A DNA stretch of 64,000 nucleotides from Alteribacillus sp041949975 (lineage in GTDB: Bacteria > Bacillota > Bacilli > Bacillales > Marinococcaceae): NCBI RefSeq assembly GCF_041949975.1, contig NZ_JBHFQG010000003.1, positions 1-64,000 of the forward strand, read 5' to 3'. The notes under the pieces are model-generated. The model was not told the DNA's origin, made no database searches, and saw nothing but the letters and a program-made list of their open reading frames with translations. Both the position numbers and the translations under genes were made by a program. Positions 41,532-49,902 of the stretch are shown here, piece by piece. Each line of letters begins with the position of its first letter. Within the stretch, counting starts at the first letter, position 1.

Positions 41532-42299
41532 TTATATATAATCCTCCACCCAGTCCGCCATTGCGATCATCCCATTTCTTGAAACCTTATGACCAGCAGA
41601 AGGATCGAGATGATAGACTAAGCTGGAATCTTCTTTTCTTTTCTCTTTCATCTTTTCATAAAACGAATAAGACTCATGATAAGGGACAACTTCATCGTCA
41701 CGACCGTGCCAAAAGAACAGAGGCCTTTCTCCAAGAGCCTGTTCTTTTTGAGAAAGATCATAATCTATCAGCTTCTGTACTTGTTTCTCAGCGTCTTCCT
41801 CGGATAGTGGAAGCGAGCCTTGCTGCTCAAGCATCGTCATTTGTTTTCTCGCAAAAACTTCCCATGAAGGGTTGCCCATTAACACGACAGCGCCTTTAAT
41901 CCAAGGATAAACGGTTAAAGCCCCGCATGTTAAAATGCCGCCCATCGAGGTGCCTCCCATAAATAAACGATTATCTTTTATTAATTTCTTTTCATCTAAG
42001 TCCTTTTTTATTGACCCGGTTTCTTTTAAGCTTTGCAAAACGATCGACCAAAATTCAAGCATCCGCTGCTTTTCGGTTAATCCCTGATCGCGCTCGCCAT
42101 GATGAACAGCTTCCGGTAAAATAACACGTATTCCCTTTTTCGCAAGTCTGTAAGCAACATGTAAATTATGTTCTTTTCCGCTTGAAAACCCATGCCAAAA
42201 TAAAAAGGTTGGCAGTGGCTTTTGTTCATGTTCCTCTTTAAATATATGTAATGCCGGTATATCTGCAAAAGCTTCTTCTCGTATCGTAAACATCTTCAT
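41532..42299 (-). CDS. yitV: YitV-type alpha/beta hydrolase (putative esterase)
   Basis: A 255-residue hydrolase of the dienelactone/prolyl-oligopeptidase-like group. The nucleophile elbow is FMGGTSMGGILTCGAL, the Asp is in WHGRDDEVVPYHES and the His in LDPSAGHKVSRNG. FLFWHGFSSGKEHNLHVAYR forms the oxyanion region. No signal peptide. Substrate unknown. It lies 27 bases upstream of yitT on the same strand. Confidence 0.78.
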   Translation of the reverse strand: MKMFTIREEAFADIPALHIFKEEHEQKPLPTFLFWHGFSSGKEHNLHVAYRLAKKGIRVILPEAVHHGERDQGLTEKQRMLEFWSIVLQSLKETGSIKKDLDEKKLIKDNRLFMGGTSMGGILTCGALTVYPWIKGAVVLMGNPSWEVFARKQMTMLEQQGSLPLSEEDAEKQVQKLIDYDLSQKEQALGERPLFFWHGRDDEVVPYHESYSFYEKMKEKRKEDSSLVYHLDPSAGHKVSRNGMIAMADWVEDYI

Positions 42300-42405
42300 C
42301 TTCCTTTATTATAAGTAAGTGGGATAACCTTACTGAAGTTAAATATACCTTTTTCATTGTACTTGATTGAGGAATTGCGTGAAAGAGTAAATCTTGCTGT
42401 AACGT

Positions 42406-42460
42406 TGAAAAAGCTGCTCCTCCGCTGCAATCTTAAGTGCGGGGGAACAGCTTTCTGTTT
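42406..42460 (-). terminator. Terminator of the 42492-42800 gene
   Basis: On the minus strand AAGCTGTTCCCCCGCAC pairs imperfectly with GCGGAGGAGCAGCTT and is followed by TTTTC. Confidence 0.65.
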
Positions 42461-42491
42461 CTCTTCAAGATGTCTCCTTTATATTTAATAT

Positions 42492-42800
42492 TTATTTACT
42501 CTCCATGCTGGTACGAAGCGGTTCTTCGTCTTCTTCCTGTGCTTTATTGTAGTGGTTTACAGAATGCATCGCACCTTCGGAAACCATTTTATTGTCTTCC
42601 AAATCGTGCGGTTCAGAATGACCGACTTTCTCATTCAGCTCTTTATCTTCATCTTCTTTCGTTCTTCCGGTCCATTTTGAAATGGTACGCTGGGATGCTT
42701 GTTTTAAGCGCTCCCGTTTCTCCTCATCGCGTAATAGAAACGTTGCCGTTCCTACTACACCTGCTACTGCAGATGAAATTAATACACTTCTTTTCCTCAT
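42492..42800 (-). CDS. Small membrane-anchored acidic protein (hypothetical)
   Basis: A 102-residue protein with a short N-terminal membrane segment (SVLISSAVAGVVGTATFLL) followed by a charged tail: RDEEKRERLKQASQRTISKW and then many Glu/Asp residues. It resembles YtxH-like small envelope proteins in layout only. Family not recognised. It is monocistronic, with a terminator behind it. Confidence 0.6.
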   Translation of the reverse strand: MRKRSVLISSAVAGVVGTATFLLRDEEKRERLKQASQRTISKWTGRTKEDEDKELNEKVGHSEPHDLEDNKMVSEGAMHSVNHYNKAQEEDEEPLRTSMESK

Positions 42801-42902
42801 AGGTTATTCCCCCTGACTAAGGTTTATATTTTCTTTATTCTGTGCTGGTTCTCTTTTTCCCTCTTTAAAGGAGAATAAACCCTTATCTTAATAAATTATT
42901 TT

Positions 42903-43784
42903 TTACATTTCATAGCCTTCGAGTTGGAAGCGCCATAACCCAATCCGTTCCACATTTCGATCATCATCTGCAATAAACCAGAGGCTGCCGCCTTTAACAT
43001 GATAAATATAAATAGTTTTACCATCTTGCTTTTCTTCCACATAATCAGAGCCATGTGCTCTAGTTACATCAAACAGCGAATCCCCAACGGAGACTCCTTT
43101 TGCTGTTTCGTAATCAGAGGAAGAAATAATCATATAAGTAAGCGAATCATCGGTTATTTCAAATTGCAAATCAGGTACTTCTCCGAATCGTTCTTTTCCG
43201 TAACGGTCCGTGTATGTAAATTCATGCATATCTCCATAAAATCCTATATAATCAGCCGGCTGTCCGTATCCTGTATTCCAATGTACATCAAACTGGCTGT
43301 CTACCTCATCCATTGTGTCACCAATCTGAAGGCTGTCCACTGCTAATAAATCAGCTGTTTCTAAGTGAAGCCTGCCTGGATTCTCAAGCCACTCCGCTTT
43401 AATACCTAATTCCTGCAAAACATCTACCCGGACAGCTTCTCTATTATGTACCTCTTCTATATTATTTTTCCGGTCCAGATACTCATAAGGAGAAGAAGCT
43501 TCAGCATATGGTACATTTTTTTCTATTTCAGCTTTTTCATTTAAAGCTTTCACAGCTGCTTGAACGGTTACGTACAGCACACCCTCATGAAAAATTGGTT
43601 CTCCAGTATAGGTCTGCAGCTGACCGTCTATGTACAGTGCATGCTCTTGTTCTTTTTCACTTTCTGCTTGGTCCTCTGAAGACTCGGTTTCTGTTGAAAA
43701 AGGTACTTCAGCGTGAGCCGAATCATTTGTCCATACTAGCGCTCCTACTAAGACAGCGGTTAAAAACCATGAATTTTTCTTCAT
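42903..43784 (-). CDS. Secreted protein with copper-amine-oxidase-N-like domain (hypothetical)
   Basis: A 293-residue exported protein: signal peptide MKKNSWFLTAVLVGALVWTN ending in DSAHA, then an acidic linker and a domain ALYIDGQLQTYTGEPIFHEG..VLYVTVQAAVKAL, which resembles the stalk domain annotated as copper amine oxidase N-terminal. The C-terminal half repeats a motif around GDTMDEVDSQFDVHW and GVSVGDSLFDVTRAHGSDYV, as in small SLT-type or surface domains. No catalytic residues are apparent; a surface or wall role is inferred. Confidence 0.6.
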   Translation of the reverse strand: MKKNSWFLTAVLVGALVWTNDSAHAEVPFSTETESSEDQAESEKEQEHALYIDGQLQTYTGEPIFHEGVLYVTVQAAVKALNEKAEIEKNVPYAEASSPYEYLDRKNNIEEVHNREAVRVDVLQELGIKAEWLENPGRLHLETADLLAVDSLQIGDTMDEVDSQFDVHWNTGYGQPADYIGFYGDMHEFTYTDRYGKERFGEVPDLQFEITDDSLTYMIISSSDYETAKGVSVGDSLFDVTRAHGSDYVEEKQDGKTIYIYHVKGGSLWFIADDDRNVERIGLWRFQLEGYEM

Positions 43785-43861
43785 TAAACTTTTCCTCTCC
43801 TGCTCTTCCCATTTTTACATCTTTTCTCCTATTGTATCGTAATTAGCCCAATGATAGATAG

Positions 43862-43908
43862 AAAAAATACAGGCCTTTTCAATTTTTGACAAGACCTGCA
43901 TTTTTTTC
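43862..43908 (-). terminator. Terminator of the lmo0937-type gene
   Basis: GCAGGTCTTG pairs with AAGGCCTGT around CAAAAATTGAA on the minus strand, followed by TTTTTTC. Confidence 0.65.
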
Positions 43909-43911
43909 GTG

Positions 43912-44058
43912 TTATTTTGCTGTCCTCCCGGTAATCAACCTGTAAATAAGCACCACTAACGCCACGACGAGTAAAATATGAACTAATCCACCTGCTATTT
44001 CAAACACTAAACCTAACAGCCATAAAGCAATTAAAATACCTATTAAAGTCCAAAGCAT
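43912..44058 (-). CDS. lmo0937-family small membrane protein
   Basis: A 48-residue protein: MLWTLIGILIALWLLGLVFE then IAGGLVHILLVVALVVLIYR and LITGRTAK. Two helices around the IAGGLVH turn with a Gly-Arg end are the markers of the lmo0937 family, found throughout Bacillota; function unknown. Its ATG at 44058 is preceded by AAGGAATG. It is too short to be picked up by usual length limits. Confidence 0.75.
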   Translation of the reverse strand: MLWTLIGILIALWLLGLVFEIAGGLVHILLVVALVVLIYRLITGRTAK

Positions 44059-44172
44059 TCCTTTTCACTCCTTTTCTCTGCTTTTGCCCGTAGTATTCCT
44101 TTATTATCTATTTATAAAACAGAGAAATAGGAAAATGAGCAGTAACGGTCAACGTAGCCAGTTTCCTCCATC

Positions 44173-44203
44173 AAAAAAAGAGCGAGACTGCCATCCCGCT
44201 CTT
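44173..44203 (-). terminator. Terminator of the rhodanese gene
   Basis: AAGAGCGGGATGG..TCTCGCTCTT forms a stem on the minus strand followed by TTTTTG. Confidence 0.75.
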
Positions 44204-44210
44204 CATCGTT

Positions 44211-44585
44211 TCACTTCTTTTTATATAATTGTTCGATGTCTTCTACTGGATTTTCCATGCCAATCTCGGTTTCTCTGTCCCAAGCCAGCATGCCGCCAGC
44301 AAAATTTTTCACGTTTTCAACCCCGTTATCTTTAAAATAAAGAGCCGTATGATGGCTTCGGCTCCCGGTTCGACATACAAGCACATAGCTTTCCTCTTTC
44401 TTTATCTGGTCGATAACCTCAGGTACTTGATTCATAGGAAGCAGCGGAACTCCGGGAATATGGCCTTCTATATATTCCGAAGGCTCTCTTACGTCAATGA
44501 TAATCGGAGCGTTTTCCTTATTATCATATAACCGCTTTAATTCTTCCATTTCGATCTGTTCAATGCCTTCCAAATCATATCCCAT
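44211..44585 (-). CDS. Rhodanese-like sulfurtransferase
   Basis: A single-domain rhodanese of 124 residues. The entry motif is PIIIDVREPSEYIEGHIPGV and the catalytic Cys loop is VLVCRTGSRSHHTALYF; the domain closes with NFAGGMLAWDRE. It transfers sulfane sulfur to an acceptor not known here. It follows the AI-2E family permease gene by 30 bases on the same strand and precedes a terminator. Confidence 0.85.
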   Translation of the reverse strand: MGYDLEGIEQIEMEELKRLYDNKENAPIIIDVREPSEYIEGHIPGVPLLPMNQVPEVIDQIKKEESYVLVCRTGSRSHHTALYFKDNGVENVKNFAGGMLAWDRETEIGMENPVEDIEQLYKKK

Positions 44586-44615
44586 GCTTATCCCTCTCTT
44601 TTATTATCTCGAATC

Positions 44616-45710
44616 TTAATCCGTCGGCTTATTTCTTAATTTTAACAACCGGTAGGTATGGCTGACAAACACTTTGGCCACCGCATACGTTGGCACAGCA
44701 AGCAGTAATCCGACGATACCGGCAAAGCGCCCCGCTACAAGCAATAACAAAATGATCGTTAATGGGTGGATATGCAGTTTCCTTCCCATTACTTGCGGCG
44801 AAATCAAATTGCTTTCAATCTGCTGCACAATCACTACGACAATGATAACAAGCAGTGCCATAAACGGAGACTCCAGAAATCCGACGATAACACCTGGAAA
44901 CGTACCAATCCATGGGCCGATAAACGGAATGATATTTGTAAACATGGCTACAGATGCCAAAACAAGCGGATAATCTAAGTCAATAATAACATATCCGATA
45001 AACACACATACCCCAACAAAAAAGCTGACAATAATCTGTCCTTGAATATAAGAACTGAGAGCGGTATCCATGTCGCTTAAAATCCGGCGGCCTTCTTTTT
45101 CCTGCTTAGCCGGCAGAAGACGCAAGATAAACTCCGGCGCTTTTTCTCCTTCTTTTAGCATATAAAATAAAATAAACGGTAAAATGATAATCACAATAAC
45201 AATGTTTGTAATCAGGCCAAGTACATTAGCAATATTGCTGCCAAGGTTAGCAAGAGCTTCATTAGCGTATTCAGCAGCTCTTGAAGTTACTTCACTCCAG
45301 GAAAATCCTTCCATTTCATCAAGAAACCGGTTAAACCACTCCTGATTTTGAAGCTCCACAATCATCCTCTGGGCATCATTAATTAAACGAGGCGCATTAT
45401 TTACAAGCCCGGTAAACTGATTTTGAAGTGCAGGGCCTACGATCAAAATTAACATCGTAAGAAGACCCGCTGAAGATAGATACAAAATTAAAATGGAGAG
45501 GCCTCTTGGTATTCTCAGCTTTCCAGATAACAAATTAACGATGGGGCGAAATAAGTAAAATAAAACCCCGGCGATTACAATTGGCGCAAATAAAGTGGAA
45601 ACAAGCACTACAATCGGTTGAAAAATAAAATCTACGAGTGTGCCCAAATAAATCATGAGCAGTAATAAAATAATTCCGTAACAAATGCGAAAAAACTTCC
45701 CCCGGGGCAT
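44616..45710 (-). CDS. AI-2E family transporter (TqsA/PerM type)
   Basis: A 364-residue permease with about eight helices. Typical segments are IVVLVSTLFAPIVIAGVLFY, ANVLGLITNIVIVIIILPFI, YPLVLASVAMFTNIIPFIGP-WIG and QVMGRKLHIHPLTIILLLLV. The family includes autoinducer-2 exporters and Na+/H+ antiporters in halophiles, so the substrate is open. The ATG at 45710 follows GGTGATGAG. Confidence 0.85.
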   Translation of the reverse strand: MPRGKFFRICYGIILLLLMIYLGTLVDFIFQPIVVLVSTLFAPIVIAGVLFYLFRPIVNLLSGKLRIPRGLSILILYLSSAGLLTMLILIVGPALQNQFTGLVNNAPRLINDAQRMIVELQNQEWFNRFLDEMEGFSWSEVTSRAAEYANEALANLGSNIANVLGLITNIVIVIIILPFILFYMLKEGEKAPEFILRLLPAKQEKEGRRILSDMDTALSSYIQGQIIVSFFVGVCVFIGYVIIDLDYPLVLASVAMFTNIIPFIGPWIGTFPGVIVGFLESPFMALLVIIVVVIVQQIESNLISPQVMGRKLHIHPLTIILLLLVAGRFAGIVGLLLAVPTYAVAKVFVSHTYRLLKLRNKPTD

Positions 45711-46021
45711 CTCATCACCACATATTTTTAGATTTAGCATCCTGATTATATCATATTGTTACCGATAATTACTGATGACATAAAGAATGCATTTACTGTT
45801 TTATTGATTCCCTTATTTCATTAGTTAAATCTACCTTATCGTTTTTTAAGAAAAACTGGCTAAGCATGCCGCGTATTGCAGTAGCAGGTGCTGATTTTCC
45901 CAAATAATTTTTACAATACTAGCCGAATCGGTTGATTTACTATGTAAACGGGTCTCATTCACCAGCCATTTATTCCATTTTTACTCGCCGGTCTGGCCAA
46001 AATACTATCTACACTGTCCAA
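45711..46021. other. Gene-free stretch, nothing recognised
   Basis: About 310 bases of AT-rich sequence between the AI-2E family gene (which starts here) and the terminator of the LacI-type gene. It must contain the promoter of the former, but no clear -35/-10 pair, repeat or RNA was identified. Confidence 0.4.
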
Positions 46022-46022
46022 A

Positions 46023-46060
46023 AGAAAAACCCCGGCAGGCTATTATTCTGCTAGGGATTT
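46023..46060 (-). terminator. Terminator overlapping the end of the LacI gene
   Basis: CCCTAGCAG pairs with CTGCCGGGG on the minus strand and is followed by TTTTTC. The stop codon of the regulator is part of the stem. Confidence 0.65.
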
Positions 46061-47091
46061 AACGTTGGAGTATATTTTTTGCAGGATTGTCTTTTAATAA
46101 GCTTATGAGGAACAATAACCGATTTAGGTTCGCTGTCTTTTTCCAGCATTTTTTCAAAAAGACAGTCAACTGCCTTCGAGCCAAGTTCAAAAATATGGAT
46201 ATCTACCGTTGTCATAGGCGGAGAAGATAATTCAGAAATCATTACATTGTTAAAGCTTACAATCGAAAGTTCATCGGGTATGCTCACTCCCGTATCAGCA
46301 AGCATACGAAGAACCCCAAACGTCATGAGATCATCAGCCACCACAAGAGCAGTTGGCGGGTCTTGTAGAGACATTAATTCAATGATGGCCTCTTGTCCGC
46401 CTTCTTCGAGCTCATCGTGATAAACGATATAAGAATCATCCACTTTAATTCCTGCTTGCTCGAGCGCTTGTTTATAACCTTTCATATGGTCCAGTGTGAC
46501 CACGTACTCCATATTGCCGCCGATAAATGCAATTTGACGATGTCCAAGCAGTGATAAATATTCTGTTACCATTTTAGCGGCTTTAAAATTATCATTATTC
46601 ACGTGAGTCACTTCTTGCTCTGGAAGATCATACGGCCGTCCGATTAATACAAATGGGAATTTCTTTTTTTGCAAATAAGGCATAAGCAAGTCATTCTTTC
46701 TCGAATACAGCAAAACAATACCATCTACCCGCTGTCCTTCCACCATCTGAACGATTTCTTCAAACCTTTCTTCTTCTGTCTGTCCTGTAGATAAGTATAA
46801 GCCGTACCCTTTTTGATAAGCTTTCGTGCTAATGCCTCGTATTACTTCTGGAAAAAACGGGTTTTGAAAAGCTACTTTTGCTGAGCTCGGCATCACAATC
46901 CCAATCGTTTTTGTACTTTGATTCGCAAGGCTCCTTGCATGAAAATTAGGATGATACCCAAGCTCTTCCATTGCTTCTCTGACCCGCTCTTTGGTCGCTG
47001 TGCTGATTCTGCTGCTATTTGCTATTACTCGTGATACTGTTGACGCAGCGACATTAGCTTTTTGGGCTACATCTTTAATCGTAACCGCCAA
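46051..47091 (-). CDS. LacI-family transcriptional regulator
   Basis: A 346-residue repressor. The helix-turn-helix with hinge is VTIKDVAQKANVAASTVSRV, followed by the hinge HARSLANQSTKTIGIVMP; the periplasmic-binding-like sensor follows, with VDGIVLLYSR and TALVVADDLMTFGVLRMLAD. The start is TTG at 47091 behind an ideal GGAGG. MalR-type maltose regulators have this layout, and the sugar ATPase gene msmX is close by, so a maltodextrin-type effector is possible but not shown. Confidence 0.88.
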   Translation of the reverse strand: MAVTIKDVAQKANVAASTVSRVIANSSRISTATKERVREAMEELGYHPNFHARSLANQSTKTIGIVMPSSAKVAFQNPFFPEVIRGISTKAYQKGYGLYLSTGQTEEERFEEIVQMVEGQRVDGIVLLYSRKNDLLMPYLQKKKFPFVLIGRPYDLPEQEVTHVNNDNFKAAKMVTEYLSLLGHRQIAFIGGNMEYVVTLDHMKGYKQALEQAGIKVDDSYIVYHDELEEGGQEAIIELMSLQDPPTALVVADDLMTFGVLRMLADTGVSIPDELSIVSFNNVMISELSSPPMTTVDIHIFELGSKAVDCLFEKMLEKDSEPKSVIVPHKLIKRQSCKKYTPTLNP

Positions 47092-47284
47092 CTGTATCAC
47101 CTCCTCTGTTTCTGCCAACTTTATGTAAAACACTTATTATATTATTTTATTATAACATGACTCCTAATAATTTTGCCTTTAGATAGGTGAACAGGTTCTT
47201 TGAATATTTGGTCTTCTTACACTAGATTATTCACTTCAAAATTAGTACTATAATTACAAGTTTTTTCGAAAGGACCGACACCTT

Positions 47285-48178
47285 ATGTTAGAAAAGCTAA
47301 TAACGATATTTCCTTCTCTTGTTAAAGAATCGGACGTTCCTCCATCAGAAAGACACTTGTATTTGTTTTTTAAAGTGAATGACCAGGAAACTGCTGCTAT
47401 TAAAAAAGAAGAAATCTCAGAAAAAGAAAGAAAAGTCTTAGAGGTTTTTTTAGATCATAAAACAAAAGAAGCTTCCTTTGATCCGATTGAAAAGGGTTGG
47501 TACAGCTATTTAAAAGAAGACGGTTCTCCCCCGCCCCAGCTTCAGGAATTAACCTCTTTTCGCTTCTATCATTTAGAAGGAAACAAATTATACGATAATA
47601 AATCAGATGTATTAGAAGCGCTGCGCCATTATTTTGATATGGAATGTAAATGCATTTTTTTACATACTCATTCTCTTTTAGTTATTGTTCGTGAAAGAAA
47701 AGAAGACCCGCTTCCTGCTTTTAATGCGGAAGAACTGGCCGGAATTATTGCAGCAGATTTATTATTAGATGTAAAGGTCTACTCCGGAAGACGTGTACAT
47801 GCTGCAGATAATGTCCGGTATATATTTGAGCAGGAAAAAATGCTTTTTGAACATGCTTTACACCTCTTTCCTAAAGAAAGAGCTTTTAAAGACTTTGATA
47901 TGATGCCATTTATCTTTCCTTCATTAAAAAAGAAAGAACAACAACAAGTATTTTCTTATGCTTTAGGTGAGCTTGAACAAGAAAAAGAATTGTTAAACAC
48001 TCTTTATTATTTCTATTTATCTAATTTAAATATCAGCTTAACAGCAAAAGAGCTTCATATGCACCGCAATACGCTTCAGTACAGATTGGATAAAGTTATT
48101 GAACATATCGGCATCGACATTAAACAGTTTCCTAATGCAGCAGCGCTTTATGTGATGTTAAGGAACCAATGGCAGTAA
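47285..48178 (+). CDS. PucR/CdaR-type regulator
   Basis: A 297-residue protein whose C-terminus has the PucR helix-turn-helix: NISLTAKELHMHRNTLQYRL then DKVIEHIGIDIKQFPNAAAL. The N-terminal two thirds show no known sensor motif; DMECKCIFLHTHSLLVIVRE may be a degenerate GGDEF-like CdaR core. It lies between the divergent LacI-type regulator and msmX. The regulated genes are not evident; msmX directly downstream is one candidate. Confidence 0.7.
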   Translation: MLEKLITIFPSLVKESDVPPSERHLYLFFKVNDQETAAIKKEEISEKERKVLEVFLDHKTKEASFDPIEKGWYSYLKEDGSPPPQLQELTSFRFYHLEGNKLYDNKSDVLEALRHYFDMECKCIFLHTHSLLVIVRERKEDPLPAFNAEELAGIIAADLLLDVKVYSGRRVHAADNVRYIFEQEKMLFEHALHLFPKERAFKDFDMMPFIFPSLKKKEQQQVFSYALGELEQEKELLNTLYYFYLSNLNISLTAKELHMHRNTLQYRLDKVIEHIGIDIKQFPNAAALYVMLRNQWQ

Positions 48179-48235
48179 AATAATTCGTCAATATGCACAA
48201 AAGAATCCGCTTTTATTTTATACAACCTGCCCATA

Positions 48236-48249
48236 TGAAAGCGCTGCTT
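48236..48249 (+). promoter_or_regulatory. Candidate cre site (CcpA operator) before msmX
   Basis: TGAAAGCGCTGCTT matches about 12 of 14 positions of the catabolite-responsive element TGWAARCGYTWNCW. It lies 70 bases ahead of the msmX start. Catabolite control of the shared sugar ATPase would make sense. Confidence 0.4.
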
Positions 48250-48318
48250 ATATCTATATACTATAAATCAAATAGAAACCACAACACATAACGCAAAGGC
48301 GCAAAGGGGATGGAGAAA

Positions 48319-49416
48319 TTGGCTGCTATTAAATTAGATCATATTTATAAAGTATATGACGGCGATGTGACTGCTGTTTCAGACTTTAATCTCGATATCG
48401 AAGACAAAGAATTTATCGTATTCGTCGGCCCTTCCGGCTGCGGAAAATCTACGACACTTCGAATGATCGCAGGTCTTGAAGACATTTCAGATGGTGATTT
48501 ATTAATTGATCAAAACAGAATGAACGATGTACCGCCAAAAGATCGTGATATTGCGATGGTTTTCCAAAACTACGCGTTATATCCTCACATGAATGTCTTT
48601 GACAATATGGCTTTTGGGCTGAAATTGCGTAAATTTAGCAAAGATGAAATTAAAAAAAGAGTCGATAATGCAGCAAAAATACTCGGGCTTGAAGAATACT
48701 TAGATCGTAAACCAAAAGCGTTGTCAGGCGGTCAGCGCCAGCGTGTAGCTTTAGGAAGGGCGATCGTTCGCGACCCTAAAGTATTCTTAATGGATGAGCC
48801 GCTCTCAAACCTTGACGCGAAGCTTCGTGTGCAAATGCGTGCTGAAATTATTAAGCTGCATAAGCGTTTAGATTCTACGACGATTTACGTAACGCATGAC
48901 CAAACAGAGGCTATGACAATGGCTACCCGCATCGTTATCATGAAAGACGGAATTATCCAGCAGGTCGGCACACCAAAAGAAGTGTACGATAATCCGGAAA
49001 ATATGTTTGTTGGAGGTTTTATCGGCTCCCCGTCTATGAACTTTATAGAAGGAACGTTAGATGGAAACCAATTTAAAATCGGTGATGTCTCTATAACAGT
49101 ACCAGAAGGCAAAATGAAAGTACTTCGTGATCGAGGGTATGGTAACAAAGAGATCATTCTTGGTGTCCGTCCGGAAGATATTCACGATGAACCCTTATTC
49201 CTTGAATCTTCTCCTGAATCTAAGCTTTCTATGAATATTGAAGTTTCAGAAATGAATGGGGCAGAGTCTATTCTTTACAGTACAGTCGGCGGCCAGCAGG
49301 TTATTGCCCGGGTGGACTCCCGCTCTGATATTGAAGCAGGTAACACCGTTGATATGGCTATTAACATGAACAAAGTTCACTTCTTTGCTCCTGACTCAGA
49401 AGAACGTATCCGTTAA
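48319..49416 (+). CDS. msmX: Sugar ABC transporter ATP-binding protein MsmX (UgpC family)
   Basis: A 365-residue ATPase shared by several carbohydrate importers. Walker A is VGPSGCGKSTTLRMIAG, the signature is ALSGGQRQRVALGRAIVRDP, Walker B is VFLMDEPLSNLDAKLR, and the H-loop is IYVTHDQTEAMTMATR; a C-terminal OB-type regulatory domain follows. TTG at 48319 is preferred, giving MAAIKLDHIYK like MsmX; the ATG at 48310 lies too close to the AAAGGGG ribosome site. No permease or binding protein is adjacent, as for the orphan msmX of B. subtilis. Confidence 0.9.
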   Translation: MAAIKLDHIYKVYDGDVTAVSDFNLDIEDKEFIVFVGPSGCGKSTTLRMIAGLEDISDGDLLIDQNRMNDVPPKDRDIAMVFQNYALYPHMNVFDNMAFGLKLRKFSKDEIKKRVDNAAKILGLEEYLDRKPKALSGGQRQRVALGRAIVRDPKVFLMDEPLSNLDAKLRVQMRAEIIKLHKRLDSTTIYVTHDQTEAMTMATRIVIMKDGIIQQVGTPKEVYDNPENMFVGGFIGSPSMNFIEGTLDGNQFKIGDVSITVPEGKMKVLRDRGYGNKEIILGVRPEDIHDEPLFLESSPESKLSMNIEVSEMNGAESILYSTVGGQQVIARVDSRSDIEAGNTVDMAINMNKVHFFAPDSEERIR

Positions 49417-49449
49417 CGCTCCCCCTTTTACATTTATATAGATAAAAAG

Positions 49450-49490
49450 AACTGACTCGTATGTATTGGCTGCGAGCAGTTATTTTTTAT
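49450..49490 (+). terminator. Terminator after msmX
   Basis: AACTGACTCG pairs with CGAGCAGTT with one bulge and is followed by ATTTTTT. Confidence 0.7.
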
Positions 49491-49657
49491 TGTTTAGGAA
49501 ATTATGTTTTTACAAGTTGTGGATAACTATCTCCATATTGTTTGATCCGCGTCTAGCTTCAGCGCCCAGCCTCTCGGAGGCCCAAGACGGTTTAAGGAAC
49601 TTTTGCTAGAATCGTGAACATCGTGTTCGCAACGCAAAAGTCAGCACATCTTATCTC
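49491..49657 (-). repeat. Dispersed DnaA-box repeat, copy 5 (truncated)
   Basis: The copy starts TTGTTTAGGAAATTATGTTT and contains TGTGGATAA (49518-49526, complement of TTATCCACA), GATCCGCGTCTAGCTTCAGC, CCTCTCGGAGGCCCAAGACG and CGTGTTCGCAACGCAAAAGT. It is nearly identical to the corresponding part of 53283-53523 in reverse orientation but lacks the GCGCTTGCGC end. From 49658 to 49826 only AT-rich sequence is seen. Confidence 0.75.
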
Positions 49658-49826
49658 TTACCACTCGCTTTCAAATACTACTTCTTAACTATTTCATCGA
49701 GCTTTTTCTAAATCATTCTGCATGTTTTTTATCTCAACAGAATCGTTGGCATTAAAAAAATATTTTAATATTTTTAAAGATTACAGAGGCTTGTTGTTTT
49801 CTGTCAAGCATTGCGTTCGTAATACT

Positions 49827-49855
49827 TTGACAATTCTATATTTTTCTGATTAAAT
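49827..49855 (+). promoter_or_regulatory. Promoter of the TAXI binding-protein gene
   Basis: TTGACA (49827-49832) and TTAAAT (49850-49855) with a spacer of exactly 17 bp, 47 bases ahead of the start codon. Confidence 0.65.
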
Positions 49856-49902
49856 AAAAGCTGAACAAATGTTCCGAACACAAGATACAAGGGGGAAACA
49901 CA

